Shown piece after piece: positions 24,941 to 33,221 of a DNA stretch of 64,000 bases. The notes under the pieces are model-generated. The model was given only the letters and a program-made list of their open reading frames with translations, had not been told where the DNA came from and made no database searches. Both the position numbers and the translations under genes were made by a program. Source of the stretch: JAOZHU01 sp964506435 (GTDB lineage: Archaea; Thermoproteota; Bathyarchaeia; Bathyarchaeales; Bathycorpusculaceae); the NCBI GenBank assembly GCA_964506435.1, contig CAZDLK010000001.1:62001-126000 (forward strand). Direction: 5' to 3'. The first letter of the stretch is position 1. Every line of letters starts with the position of its first letter.

Positions 24941-27577
24941 TTATCGCTTCCTTAACATCAGGATTACTAAAGCGCCGACTACGATTACCACGACGATGAT
25001 GCCGATGGACATGGGTATGAAGTACATGTCAGCTGCTGATTGCGGTGCAGGCGTAGGCTCTGCAGTGGCGGCTGGAGCTTCCGTAGCAACGAAGGCTGTT
25101 TCAGCGTGTGATGGCCAGTAGCCGTTTGTGCCAGCGAACGAAGCGTACAAAGTGTACTTGCCAGGAATGTCCGGTGTCCAGTCAAAGCTGTAGAAGCCTT
25201 CAGCATCAGTTGTCACCGTGCCGATGTTCCTGAAGTTGCCGTTAGCGTCCACAACATCCAAGGACACTTGGACGCCCGTGGCGTCTGCAGGACATGGCTT
25301 TTGTTGGTAGATGTAGCCCATCCAGTCGGTCATGCTTTCATCAGAAACTGCTGGAACACCGTAGGGGAAGCGTGCTGACTGCTCATCCTGTGTTGTGCCA
25401 GCGGAAATGTCTATCACTGTGCCCTTTATCATGAAGGGTGTTCCGACTGTTGCTGCGAGGTCTGGCGCTGAAACAGTAGTTGCGCTGGGTCCTCTGCCTG
25501 TAGTGTAAATTTGGTTGTCATAGCCGTTCCACCATGTTGTGAAGCCGTCTGCAATAGCCATTGATGTCGTGTGGAATGAGTTGACGAAAGACGAAAGCGT
25601 CCAGAGTTCTGTGCCGTCGGTAGCGTTAACAGCGCGCACCATTGCACCCTTGTATATCGGAGTGCTTACTGTGTGTTCTGTAGCAGCTGAGTATATCACG
25701 CCGTTGCCAATAGCCATCATAGCGGTTGGATATACGCCGTAGCCGCCGTAGTAGCCTGAAGCAGTGCTGTTGCCTTCTCCGCCGTTACCGTAAGACCACA
25801 ATAGTTTTCCAGTCATCTCGTCATAACAATAGAGTACTCCTGAGAAAAATTGGCTGTAAACTTTGCCGTAGCCAATCATGGCAATGCGGTCTTCAACGCC
25901 TGCAACGCCGTAGTAGTCCCAATTAGCGGTTTCTGTAATTGCGGTTGGTCCCCAGAGTTTGTCGCCTGTGTTCATGTCGTATCCTACATATTGGCTGGTT
26001 TCCTTGTATTCTTGAAGGAAGACGTGGTTTTCAAAGTCGTATCCACCGAACCCTACACTCATGTTACCTGATGGCTGGGTGTATTGTTTCATCCAGCGTA
26101 ATGAACCTACGGAGCCCTTAGCTGGGTCGAGGTTGATGGCAAAGTAGTTGTAGGGTGTCCAGCTTGCTGGGTTGAGCATGTCGCCTCCTGACGGCAGAGA
26201 GCCATTGTGGCAAAGTATCAAATCATTATAGTTAGCTGCATGAGCTTGCATTGCGCTGGTTTGTCCCATCCAGTCTGGCGCGCTTGCTGCTTGAGTAAGC
26301 CATGGCAGCGAAACGTTCCAGTCGTAGCGGGTGTTTGCACCAGACCAAATGCTAGCGTCAACATTGCCGCTGATTAACGAGGATACTCCGCTTGCTCCGT
26401 ACCACAGTTTAGACGAGTTCCACTGACATAACCTGTAGTCAGGGTCTTCTTCAGTGCCTGCGTTTGCAATAACGTACTTCAAGAATTCACCGTTCGGGCC
26501 CATGGCTTCTGTGCCTGTAGGAACGTTGGTTGCGTTGAACCGCCAGCTGCCCGTATAAGCATCATAAGCTATCCAAGTGGAGCCTGAAACTGAAACTAAT
26601 ATGGGTTGGTAGACTCCGTGCTGGTTCGGGTTTTGAACGTCAAAGATAAGCGCGAAAGATATCTTGGGCATATCAGCATTGGACCATTTAAGTTCGCCCG
26701 TGCGTAAGTCACGGCAGACAACTGGCCCGTAATTGCTAGTGCCTGAAAAGCTATCGACGTCTCCGAATGAAATTGGCTCCGTGTATATGAGCATTCCATC
26801 GACTATTATCGGGTTAGTGTATCTGGGAATGTATGCAGTGCCCTCGAAGTAAGTCTGTCCCTGAATAGGGAACATGTCTCCTCCGACGACTCCTCCAGCT
26901 TGCAGCGGCAGCGTCCACATGACGTGGGCTGTTTGAGAACCCACAGCGTCAGAAACAAAGATTTGGTATCCAGAGAAGCTAGCGGTTGTCTGTGGTCCTC
27001 CTTCGCCGAGCCAGTTTGAGGAAATGGACCACCAGTCAGTGTTTTCACCGTAAATTGGACGAGTCCAATATTCGCTCGGTAATGGATAGCTCGATATTGT
27101 GGTTAATTGCTCTTCCTGTACAGTAAGTTTCGTGGTTGCGCTGCTAGCTAAATAAACGTCATCTTGGTAGTCCCCGCCGTAATCGTATGTTTGTCCTGGG
27201 AACTCGAACTTGAAAGTGTACTCGCCCGTTTTCTCAGGAGTGTAACTATAGTACTGCGAGGACGTTGTGTCAATGCAAACAGGAAAATCAACCACTTCAA
27301 CATCTCCGTCAGGGTCAGTGATGGTCAACTTGTAGTTCTTGAACCTCATGTCATTACCCCACTGTGCACCGTTTATTACCTTGTCCATCCACATTATGAC
27401 GTTCACATACTGGCCCACACCCACAGGGTTAGGCGCAACATTAATGAACGCATACGTTGGGATTTCCCAAGCAGGCGTGTGCGCAGTGGCAATCGGCAAA
27501 GCAACAAGCGTAACTGCAATAGTCAATATCAGAAACAAAGGAATAGCTACTTTAGTTTTCGAAATGGTTATTTGTAT
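24941..27577 (-). CDS. Large surface PQQ-type beta-propeller protein
   Basis: About 878 residues, extracellular. Signal peptide, an N-terminal Ig-like domain (about 30-140), a propeller of repeats such as VCRDLRTGELKWS, IAYDAYTGSWRF, YDMNTGDKLWGP, YDEMTGKLLWSYG and AVNATDGTELWTL (about 200-690), a second Ig-like domain (about 760-830), and a C-terminal helix with MLRKR. The first canonical codon, TTG at 27538, lies inside the signal peptide. Reading from ATA at 27577 adds QITISKTKVAIP, the basic part a signal peptide needs, and GGAG lies exactly five bases before it, as in lonB. Function unknown; perhaps binding or scaffolding. Confidence 0.82.
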   Translation of the reverse strand: MQITISKTKVAIPLFLILTIAVTLVALPIATAHTPAWEIPTYAFINVAPNPVGVGQYVNVIMWMDKVINGAQWGNDMRFKNYKLTITDPDGDVEVVDFPVCIDTTSSQYYSYTPEKTGEYTFKFEFPGQTYDYGGDYQDDVYLASSATTKLTVQEEQLTTISSYPLPSEYWTRPIYGENTDWWSISSNWLGEGGPQTTASFSGYQIFVSDAVGSQTAHVMWTLPLQAGGVVGGDMFPIQGQTYFEGTAYIPRYTNPIIVDGMLIYTEPISFGDVDSFSGTSNYGPVVCRDLRTGELKWSNADMPKISFALIFDVQNPNQHGVYQPILVSVSGSTWIAYDAYTGSWRFNATNVPTGTEAMGPNGEFLKYVIANAGTEEDPDYRLCQWNSSKLWYGASGVSSLISGNVDASIWSGANTRYDWNVSLPWLTQAASAPDWMGQTSAMQAHAANYNDLILCHNGSLPSGGDMLNPASWTPYNYFAINLDPAKGSVGSLRWMKQYTQPSGNMSVGFGGYDFENHVFLQEYKETSQYVGYDMNTGDKLWGPTAITETANWDYYGVAGVEDRIAMIGYGKVYSQFFSGVLYCYDEMTGKLLWSYGNGGEGNSTASGYYGGYGVYPTAMMAIGNGVIYSAATEHTVSTPIYKGAMVRAVNATDGTELWTLSSFVNSFHTTSMAIADGFTTWWNGYDNQIYTTGRGPSATTVSAPDLAATVGTPFMIKGTVIDISAGTTQDEQSARFPYGVPAVSDESMTDWMGYIYQQKPCPADATGVQVSLDVVDANGNFRNIGTVTTDAEGFYSFDWTPDIPGKYTLYASFAGTNGYWPSHAETAFVATEAPAATAEPTPAPQSAADMYFIPMSIGIIVVVIVVGALVILMLRKR

Positions 27578-27915
27578 TCTTTCTCCTTTTTTTACTTATG
27601 CGCTAATCCATTCCTGACAAATACTATTTAAAGTTTTCCGAAAGTTAGGCCTATAAACACAAATAATAAACTATAAATTCAATTTAATGTTAAAAAATGC
27701 ATAGAACAAGAGGTGCGAACATCAGTAAACCCCAGCGGAATTTTTTTCTCCTGCGAAACAGACTACGATCAAAACCAAACAGCAAACCAACAGGTAATGC
27801 CACTCGAAAAGACCACACCTCTCCTTTATACAAGGAGGTATAGACAATCGCATACAATAAATTGTAAAGGCATCAAAAAAAGGGTATTATGGGAAAAACC
27901 AGTCTTACGCCATGC
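27578..27915. other. Intergenic region between dnaG and the propeller gene
   Basis: No gene seen. On the minus strand it holds the propeller gene promoter (CTTTAAATAG near 27631-27640). At 27821-27840 is an inverted repeat, CCTCTCCTT/AAGGAGG, with a TATAC loop; on the plus strand it is followed by TATAGAC. Confidence 0.5.
27631..27640 (-). promoter_or_regulatory. TATA box of the beta-propeller gene
   Basis: CTTTAAATAG on the minus strand, about 55 bases before the proposed ATA start, leaving a leader of about 30 bases that contains the GGAG site. Confidence 0.45.
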
Positions 27916-29046
27916 TTAAACTGTTATGAGCTCGACGTTCAACGCTGGTTTCACAGCTTCCGAAATTCGCGAAGCAACAATGCGCTTTATGCCCTTTTCA
28001 GCTGCAATGTCAACGATGCGCTGAGTTATTATGCCGTCGAATACTACTGTGTCAATACCTTTTGCTTGCTGCAGTTTTTCAGCCAATTGACTTACTGGTA
28101 ACCGTTCAATCTGTTCAAGTTTTTCGTTGAGAAGAACCGCTTCAAGCGTGCCTTGCAGCGTCTTTGCAGTCTGGCTGATGGAATCTGGAAGCTCCGTTTT
28201 TTGGCGTTCTTTCTTCGGCTTGTAAAGCTCCGACACCGCGACTCTAGATTCCAACGCTTCTGTGATTTCTTTGCAGTTGCACTCTTCGATTTCTTTCCCT
28301 CTAGGCGCACGACCAACAAAACGTATGCTAGTGACTTGCAGCAGCTCTTTGAGAATTAAATCTCCACCTCGGTCACCATCTAACAGCGCAGTGCACTCTT
28401 TCTCTTTGGTAAGCTTCTTTATTGACTCTGGAACCTTGGCGCCTTCAAGCGCTACGGCATTGAGTATTCCACACCGCATGAGATTGATTATGTCTGCTCT
28501 GCCCTCCACGATTATTACTTCTTTTGCGTTTTCAAGTCCTGGTCCTGCAGGCAATTCTTCTGAGCCGTATTTGTCAACCTTGCCGATTTTCATCGTATCG
28601 CTGATTTCCTTGTAAACCTCATCTACAGTAGGCATTGATTCAATGTTCCATTTGTGAAGAATTTCTTTCGCTCGGTCAATTATGACTTTGCGTCTAGCTT
28701 CACGAATATCCTCTATCTTGTCAAGATTCACTTTGGCTGAACATGGTCCAACGCGATTTATGCTTTCAACACTTGCAGCAATTAACGCGGTGCTAACCCT
28801 GTCCAAGCTGGTGGGAATGGTTATTGCGCCCGTTGTGCGGTCGTTTTTTGAATGCAGCTCAATTTCTATGCGTCCAATGCGTCCTGTTTTCTGGAGTTCT
28901 CTGAGGTCAAGTTCTGGTCCGAAAAGTCCTTCGGTTTGCCCGAAAACTGCACCTATAACATCTGGTTTTTCAACTACACCTTCAATTTCAAACCTAGCGT
29001 GTATAACGTACTTTATAGTAAATGCTTGGGATGTTCCCGTAAGCGT
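27916..29046 (-). CDS. dnaG: Archaeal DnaG-type primase (Toprim)
   Basis: Archaeal DnaG, linked both to priming and to the exosome. The Toprim domain is clear: EVIIVEGRADIINLMRCG with the catalytic Glu, and CTALLDGDRGGDLILKELL with the DxD pair. The family N-terminus KYVIHARFEIEGVVEKPDVI and the GAVFGQTEGLFGPELDLREL segment are in frame upstream of the first canonical codon (TTG 28806), so a TTG start would remove about 70 conserved residues. No ATG/GTG/TTG precedes them. GGAGGTG at 29048-29054 points to ACG at 29046 (or 29040); ATA at 29016, directly before KYVIHARFE, is another option. Confidence 0.92.
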   Translation of the reverse strand, partial: TLTGTSQAFTIKYVIHARFEIEGVVEKPDVIGAVFGQTEGLFGPELDLRELQKTGRIGRIEIELHSKNDRTTGAITIPTSLDRVSTALIAASVESINRVGPCSAKVNLDKIEDIREARRKVIIDRAKEILHKWNIESMPTVDEVYKEISDTMKIGKVDKYGSEELPAGPGLENAKEVIIVEGRADIINLMRCGILNAVALEGAKVPESIKKLTKEKECTALLDGDRGGDLILKELLQVTSIRFVGRAPRGKEIEECNCKEITEALESRVAVSELYKPKKERQKTELPDSISQTAKTLQGTLEAVLLNEKLEQIERLPVSQLAEKLQQAKGIDTVVFDGIITQRIVDIAAEKGIKRIVASRISEAVKPALNVELITV

Positions 29047-29426
29047 ACACCTCCTAGTTTAGTGAGTTCTGAGTTAAGTTTAACCGCATGAAACGCGAGT
29101 TTTCTCGCAATTCACGTGATTATCTACTGTTACTTTATTAATTAGCTTTATGAAACGTGAATCTTCCTCTTTAAGCTTTCTGCACCGTCACAGTGCAATT
29201 TTCGACAACACACATATAAAAAAACTGAGCCAGGTAGACCGCAATCGCCCTGCCAACCAGCAGTAACGCTCATTTTTGGATTAAAAAGCAATAAAACCAG
29301 ATTAACACGCGTAAATTTCTGCACGCAACAAGCATTGAACAACAAAATGAGCGCGACACCCCTGCAAGCGCCGATTAGTTCTTATATGAAGCTCTTACAC
29401 AAGAATCAGTAGAGGAACAAAACAAC
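29047..29426. other. Divergent intergenic region dnaG / PUA gene
   Basis: No gene seen. It contains the dnaG ribosome binding site (29048-29054), a TATA-like ATATAAAAAAAC at 29214-29225 on the plus strand with no gene after it, and a second TATA box at 29381-29388 for the PUA gene. A short RNA could start near 29245, but I see no diagnostic structure. Confidence 0.4.
29381..29388 (+). promoter_or_regulatory. TATA box of PUA-domain gene
   Basis: CTTATATG, 46 bases before the GTG at 29427, predicts a leader of about 20 bases that includes AGAGGAAC. Confidence 0.5.
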
Positions 29427-29930
29427 GTGTCGCGAAAACAGCGCAGATACTCACTGAAATCCAAAGAAGCAAAAACACTTCTGAACAAGGCTTCTGAAAA
29501 ACTCAAAATCGACATAGGAACAATTGTGACAGCGAAAATAAACATTGAAGTCATAGAATCCGATGTTGGCGAAGTCTTCTTAATCAACGGCAAACCCTTG
29601 CTGTTCAAAGCTGATGCAGAAATTTTTCCAACTCTGCTCTTCAACGAAATACATGGGCACATGCCGAAAGTAGTCGTTGACATGGGCGCTGTTCCCTACG
29701 TGTGCAATGGCGCGGACGTTATGGCGCCTGGCATTTTACGAATTGAAGGAGAATTCACCAAAGGCGCTATTGTTGTGATAGTGGATGAGAAACACGGAAA
29801 ACCGCTCGCCATAGGCGAAATCCTATACGACGCAGCAGAAGCAAGAAACGTCAAGCAGGGCGTAGTTGTCAAAAGCGTGCATTTCGTCAGCGACAAAATC
29901 TGGAACTTCGCCAAAACAATCGTTGCTTAA
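29427..29930 (+). CDS. PUA-domain RNA-binding protein (DUF1947/MCT-1-like)
   Basis: 167 residues: an N-terminal DUF1947-type domain (SRKQRRYSLKSKEAKTLL ... EVIESDVGEVFLINGKPLLF) and a C-terminal PUA domain (KVVVDMGAVPYVCNGADVMA ... GDF-like GEFTKGAIVVIVDE). This is the archaeal relative of eukaryotic MCT-1/Tma20, which act in translation initiation or recycling. GTG start. Divergent from dnaG. Confidence 0.9.
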   Translation: MSRKQRRYSLKSKEAKTLLNKASEKLKIDIGTIVTAKINIEVIESDVGEVFLINGKPLLFKADAEIFPTLLFNEIHGHMPKVVVDMGAVPYVCNGADVMAPGILRIEGEFTKGAIVVIVDEKHGKPLAIGEILYDAAEARNVKQGVVVKSVHFVSDKIWNFAKTIVA

Positions 29931-29950
29931 AGCCTAATGCTGCTGCGAGA

Positions 29951-30772
29951 TTATGCTGGTTTGGAGAGAATTTCTTCTCTTCGGAATATTTTCATTCCAC
30001 CATAGAATATAGCAATGTCTACGAGCACTAGTATGCCTATGACTGCGGCCAGTATGGCTGGTCCAAGGACCAAGATGCCGGAGATTTGCGCGAAAACTAG
30101 CCCCAGCACTGGCAGCAGTAGTACGGCGCTGATTTGTTGAGCTTCCTTGAAGCCTTTGACCTTAGCGGATATCACAACGGTTAAACCTATGCTGCATAGA
30201 GCTAAGCTAGGGGCTACTCCGAAAATCATTATTAGAAAGTTCGTGTTTGGAAGCAGTAACATGCCGTTGAACATTCCAAACGTGATGATGTCAACTATGG
30301 TTGCGTAAACACTGAAGGACACCAGCGTAACTATCATGGCTGGAATGAAACTAACCAAAATTTTTCCCAGCAGCAGCTCACTGTCCGAGATAGGCGTAGC
30401 CAAAAGGGCTTCAATAGTTTTTCGTTCTCTTTCACCTGCAAAACTGTCGGAAGCCATAACACTGGACGCCATTACTGGAATTATAAGGAAGAACGGTGCA
30501 AAGAAGTACAGCACCATAATGTAGACCCCAATTTGGTTTGGAGTCATTTGAGCAATTTGCGCTTGGACATCTGGCGGCAAGTTAGGTATTAGCGATGGAA
30601 AATCCTCGGTTGTCATGTTTTGTGTTGGTGTGCTTGAAATAAAAGTGATTGCAATTGGAAAGACTACTGAAAATATGACCGGCAGAATGATTATTGGCAT
30701 GAGCACTTGCCAGTTTCGTTTGATTTCAAGCCAGTCTTTTTTGAAAACTAACCATGCCTTATGCATATTCAT
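29951..30772 (-). CDS. ABC-2 type transporter permease
   Basis: 273 residues, six hydrophobic segments: one near residues 22-46 and five after residue 80, with a long extracellular loop between (NMTTEDFPSLIPNLPPDV) and the FAGERERKTIEALLATP cytoplasmic signature of ABC-2 permeases near 129-145. Pairs with the ATPase just upstream; the ATPase stop overlaps this start by four bases. Substrate unknown; NatB-like Na+ or drug export are possibilities. Confidence 0.9.
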   Translation of the reverse strand: MNMHKAWLVFKKDWLEIKRNWQVLMPIIILPVIFSVVFPIAITFISSTPTQNMTTEDFPSLIPNLPPDVQAQIAQMTPNQIGVYIMVLYFFAPFFLIIPVMASSVMASDSFAGERERKTIEALLATPISDSELLLGKILVSFIPAMIVTLVSFSVYATIVDIITFGMFNGMLLLPNTNFLIMIFGVAPSLALCSIGLTVVISAKVKGFKEAQQISAVLLLPVLGLVFAQISGILVLGPAILAAVIGILVLVDIAIFYGGMKIFRREEILSKPA

Positions 30773-31725
30773 TGTGTTTCTCCTCCCTTTATCAGTTTAA
30801 GATACGCCTCTTCCAGTGAAGGACGAAACACGTTAACTGAAAGAACGCAACCTTCCGCCTCTACGATGGCACGCACAATTTCAGGCGTGGCTAAACGGGC
30901 ATCCTCAACGCTCACCAGAAGCATGGTGGCTCCCTGCTGTTCAATTTCGACCTCTTTAACCTTACTATTCGCCTTAACTGCCTCCACAATCCTAGAAGTC
31001 ACCTGCACTAAGCCAACTTGGATAACTGGTTTGCTGCTTATTTTTTCACGCAACCCATCAGGCGTACCAATCAGGAGGCAACGACCTTTGTTCATTATCA
31101 TCACTCGCCTACACAGTTTCTCCGCGTCCTCCAGATGATGCGTACTTAACAGTATAGTGCATTTTTCACGCTGGCTCAACTGCGCCATAAGATCTCGAAT
31201 TTCCTTCGCAGACTCCGGATCCAAACCAGCAGTGGGCTCATCCAGAAACAGCACTGGTGGCCTATGGACAGTAGCGCGGACGATTGCCAGTTTTTGCTTC
31301 ATGCCCTTGCTGAACGTAGCCACTTTATCGTTTCTGCGTTCCCACAGGTTGAAAAACTCCAGTAACTCCTGAATTCTGTTGTGCCTTTCGTCAGCATTGT
31401 TGATTCCATAGGCTTCGGCGAAGAAATTCATGTTCTCGTAAGCTGTCAGTCTCTCGTAGAGGCTAGGGTTCTCGGTGAGTATGCCTACTGACTGCCGCAC
31501 TTGCAGTGGATCACGGCGGATATCGTATCCTGCAACCGTGGCTGTACCGTTTGTGGGAGAGAGGAGGCACGCCAGCATGCGTATGGTGGTTGTTTTTCCT
31601 GCTCCGTTGGGACCTAGAAACCCGAAGACTTCGCCTTTTTCAACGTGTAAGCTGACGTTGTCTACGGCTGTTAGGTTTCCGAATGTTCGAGTGAGGTTTG
31701 TTGTGTCAATCATGCCCTGTGCCAT
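30769..31725 (-). CDS. ABC transporter ATP-binding protein
   Basis: 318 residues with Walker A GPNGAGKTT (38-46), signature FSKGMKQK (139-146), Walker B VLFLDEP (159-165) and the AGLD loop. A C-terminal extension of about 90 residues (VIQVGLVQVTSRIVEAV onwards) is typical of DrrA/NatA-type exporters. Forms an operon with the ABC-2 permease and is divergent from a winged-helix regulator 71 bases away, which probably controls it. Confidence 0.94.
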   Translation of the reverse strand: MAQGMIDTTNLTRTFGNLTAVDNVSLHVEKGEVFGFLGPNGAGKTTTIRMLACLLSPTNGTATVAGYDIRRDPLQVRQSVGILTENPSLYERLTAYENMNFFAEAYGINNADERHNRIQELLEFFNLWERRNDKVATFSKGMKQKLAIVRATVHRPPVLFLDEPTAGLDPESAKEIRDLMAQLSQREKCTILLSTHHLEDAEKLCRRVMIMNKGRCLLIGTPDGLREKISSKPVIQVGLVQVTSRIVEAVKANSKVKEVEIEQQGATMLLVSVEDARLATPEIVRAIVEAEGCVLSVNVFRPSLEEAYLKLIKGGETQ

Positions 31726-31744
31726 CCAGCGTTTGATTGTTTAA

Positions 31745-31789
31745 CGGTTTTAAGCGGCAAATAAGTATTTAACCTAGATGAAACCGCTT
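31745..31789. promoter_or_regulatory. Bidirectional promoter with inverted repeat, probable operator
   Basis: AAGCGG (31752-31757) and CCGCTT (31784-31789) are inverted, as are CGGTTT (31745-31750) and AAACCG (31781-31786). They flank the TATA-like AGTATTTAACC (31764-31774), 23-33 bases before the regulator ATG at 31797, so that gene is probably nearly leaderless. The position suits autoregulation and control of the ABC operon. Confidence 0.5.
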
Positions 31790-31796
31790 TCATAAC

Positions 31797-32342
31797 ATGA
31801 AACTACTAAAATTCCTTGACCAAAAAGGCACAGTGCTCGTTTCCGACCCGCTCAACCAAACAATCCTCAAAAACCTAGTCCTAGCGGAATACTCGGTGTC
31901 CGAATTAGCCAAAAAACTCAGCATGCCCACCCTGAAGATGTGGAGAAGAATGCAGAAACTAGTCAAAGCCAACCTAGTAGAAATTGCTAGAACCGCGTGT
32001 GTGGGCAATATGGAAAAGAAAATGTATCGTGCAGTGGCAGCAGGTTTCATTTCAGAGCACCAATATTTTGAGTTGAAGCCTAAAGATTCAAAGCTGAAGG
32101 ATGCGTTCAAAATCTACTCTGATATTCAAATAAAAATCGCGACAAAAATGTCAATGTTCGGTGATGTTCCCGAAAAAGCGGATCCAGTTGACTTCGCCAT
32201 ATTCGCGAGCATGCATGCGTTTGTTCAGGTATGCAAAGACCCCGCGACACAGGCTAAATTAGTGGCGCTTGAAGAGAAACTGGCTAAATTTCAAATGCAA
32301 AGCAACTTTAAGCAGCAGGGTTTTCAGAGCTTTTCGTATTAG
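31797..32342 (+). CDS. Winged-helix transcriptional regulator (ArsR-like)
   Basis: 181 residues. N-terminal winged helix: DPLNQTILKNLVLAEYSVSELAKKLSMPTLKMWRRMQKLVKANLVEIARTA (about residues 17-67), followed by a helical effector region. Divergent from the ABC exporter operon, with an inverted repeat in the shared promoter, so it is likely the local repressor. Ligand unknown. The stop overlaps the 3' end of the zinc-ribbon gene by four bases. Confidence 0.85.
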   Translation: MKLLKFLDQKGTVLVSDPLNQTILKNLVLAEYSVSELAKKLSMPTLKMWRRMQKLVKANLVEIARTACVGNMEKKMYRAVAAGFISEHQYFELKPKDSKLKDAFKIYSDIQIKIATKMSMFGDVPEKADPVDFAIFASMHAFVQVCKDPATQAKLVALEEKLAKFQMQSNFKQQGFQSFSY

Positions 32343-32591
32343 GATTCTTCTATGCGTGTCTTTTCCAATTCTTCCTCAGTTAACTCTGGCGCAACCGTCA
32401 GCTTCTGCTGCTTTTCCTGTGAAGGCCATGTCACTGAGTCGTTAACTGATGAATAAATGTTGAACCAAGTGTACCTTCTGCAAGCGGGGCACTGCATTAA
32501 ATGGTAAGGACCCGGCATGCGGCGAGAAGATTGCAATTAAAAACTTCTCTTCGAAGACGTTTCCGCATTTCTTGCATTTGAGGCGTACCAT
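32339..32591 (-). CDS. Zinc-ribbon protein, split by apparent frameshift
   Basis: Two halves of one small zinc ribbon lie in different frames. Frame 1, from ATG at 32591, gives MVRLKCKKCGNVFEEKF with the first CxxC. Frame 2 (32339-32536) gives GPYHLMQCPACRRYTWFN with the second CxxC and an acidic tail. Each alone is half a metal site; joined they make an ordinary two-knuckle ribbon of about 83 residues. The shift falls between about 32520 and 32533 and needs one base removed. Function unknown, perhaps a nucleic-acid or protein adaptor. Confidence 0.65.
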
Positions 32592-32843
32592 AGCAAACAC
32601 CAGCAATTGAGTAATTACGAGGGCATTCCCGCTTAAAGATGCTGGCTGGCAAAATGCAGAAAAAGAGAATGCCGCACTAATTCACAGGGATTTTGGGCTG
32701 AGTGAGCTCAAATTTGTAATCTTAATTGTCGTTTCATAAGGCACTTATCAATTAAATCCAAATCAGATATGTTGATTCAGGCTTGAAATTGAGAAACGCT
32801 TAACTGTTGAAACATACTACATAAGTAGGAAGAGAGGAGTAAC

Positions 32844-33221
32844 TTGCCCGTATTAGGTGTATTCCGCAAAGCGAAGAAAGACGAAGATGAAAAAACAGAA
32901 GCGTCTCCTCCTCCAGAAAACACAGAAAACGCAGGCAAAACCTACCTGAAAGCTATGCCGCTCCGCGACTTATCCGACTTAGACACTATCAAGAACGAAG
33001 TGAAAAACGGCAACATCCTAATTCTGCGTATAACGCCGCTCGCAAGCAAAAGCATCGAAGACGTGAAACGCGCAGTAAACGAGTTGTACACGTTCGCTGA
33101 ATCCGTCAGCGGCGACATTGCCCGCTTGGGCGAAGAGCGAGTGGTCATTTGCCCTCCGAACATAAGAATTTGGCGAGAAAAAACGCCTGTTTCGAATGAA
33201 CCGGTGCCTACAGCAGCCTAA
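32844..33221 (+). CDS. sepF: SepF-like cell division protein
   Basis: Archaeal SepF, the membrane anchor for FtsZ in division. It has an N-terminal short amphipathic region (PVLGVFRKAKK), a charged linker (about residues 12-33) and the C-terminal SepF domain (YLKAMPLRDLSDLDTI ... ILILRITPLASKSIEDVKRAVNELY cut here as two parts). TTG start with GAGGAG four bases upstream. Length 125 is normal. No ftsZ nearby. Its end overlaps the convergent aCPSF1 gene by 14 bases. Confidence 0.9.
   Translation: MPVLGVFRKAKKDEDEKTEASPPPENTENAGKTYLKAMPLRDLSDLDTIKNEVKNGNILILRITPLASKSIEDVKRAVNELYTFAESVSGDIARLGEERVVICPPNIRIWREKTPVSNEPVPTAA

Noticed and set aside
24718..25121. Open frames of 93-126 codons downstream of the propeller gene
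   Set aside because: They run through a long inverted repeat and then antisense to the propeller gene.
27889..28101. 70-codon plus-strand frame
   Set aside because: Antisense to the end of dnaG and rich in Cys/Asn/Tyr; no support.
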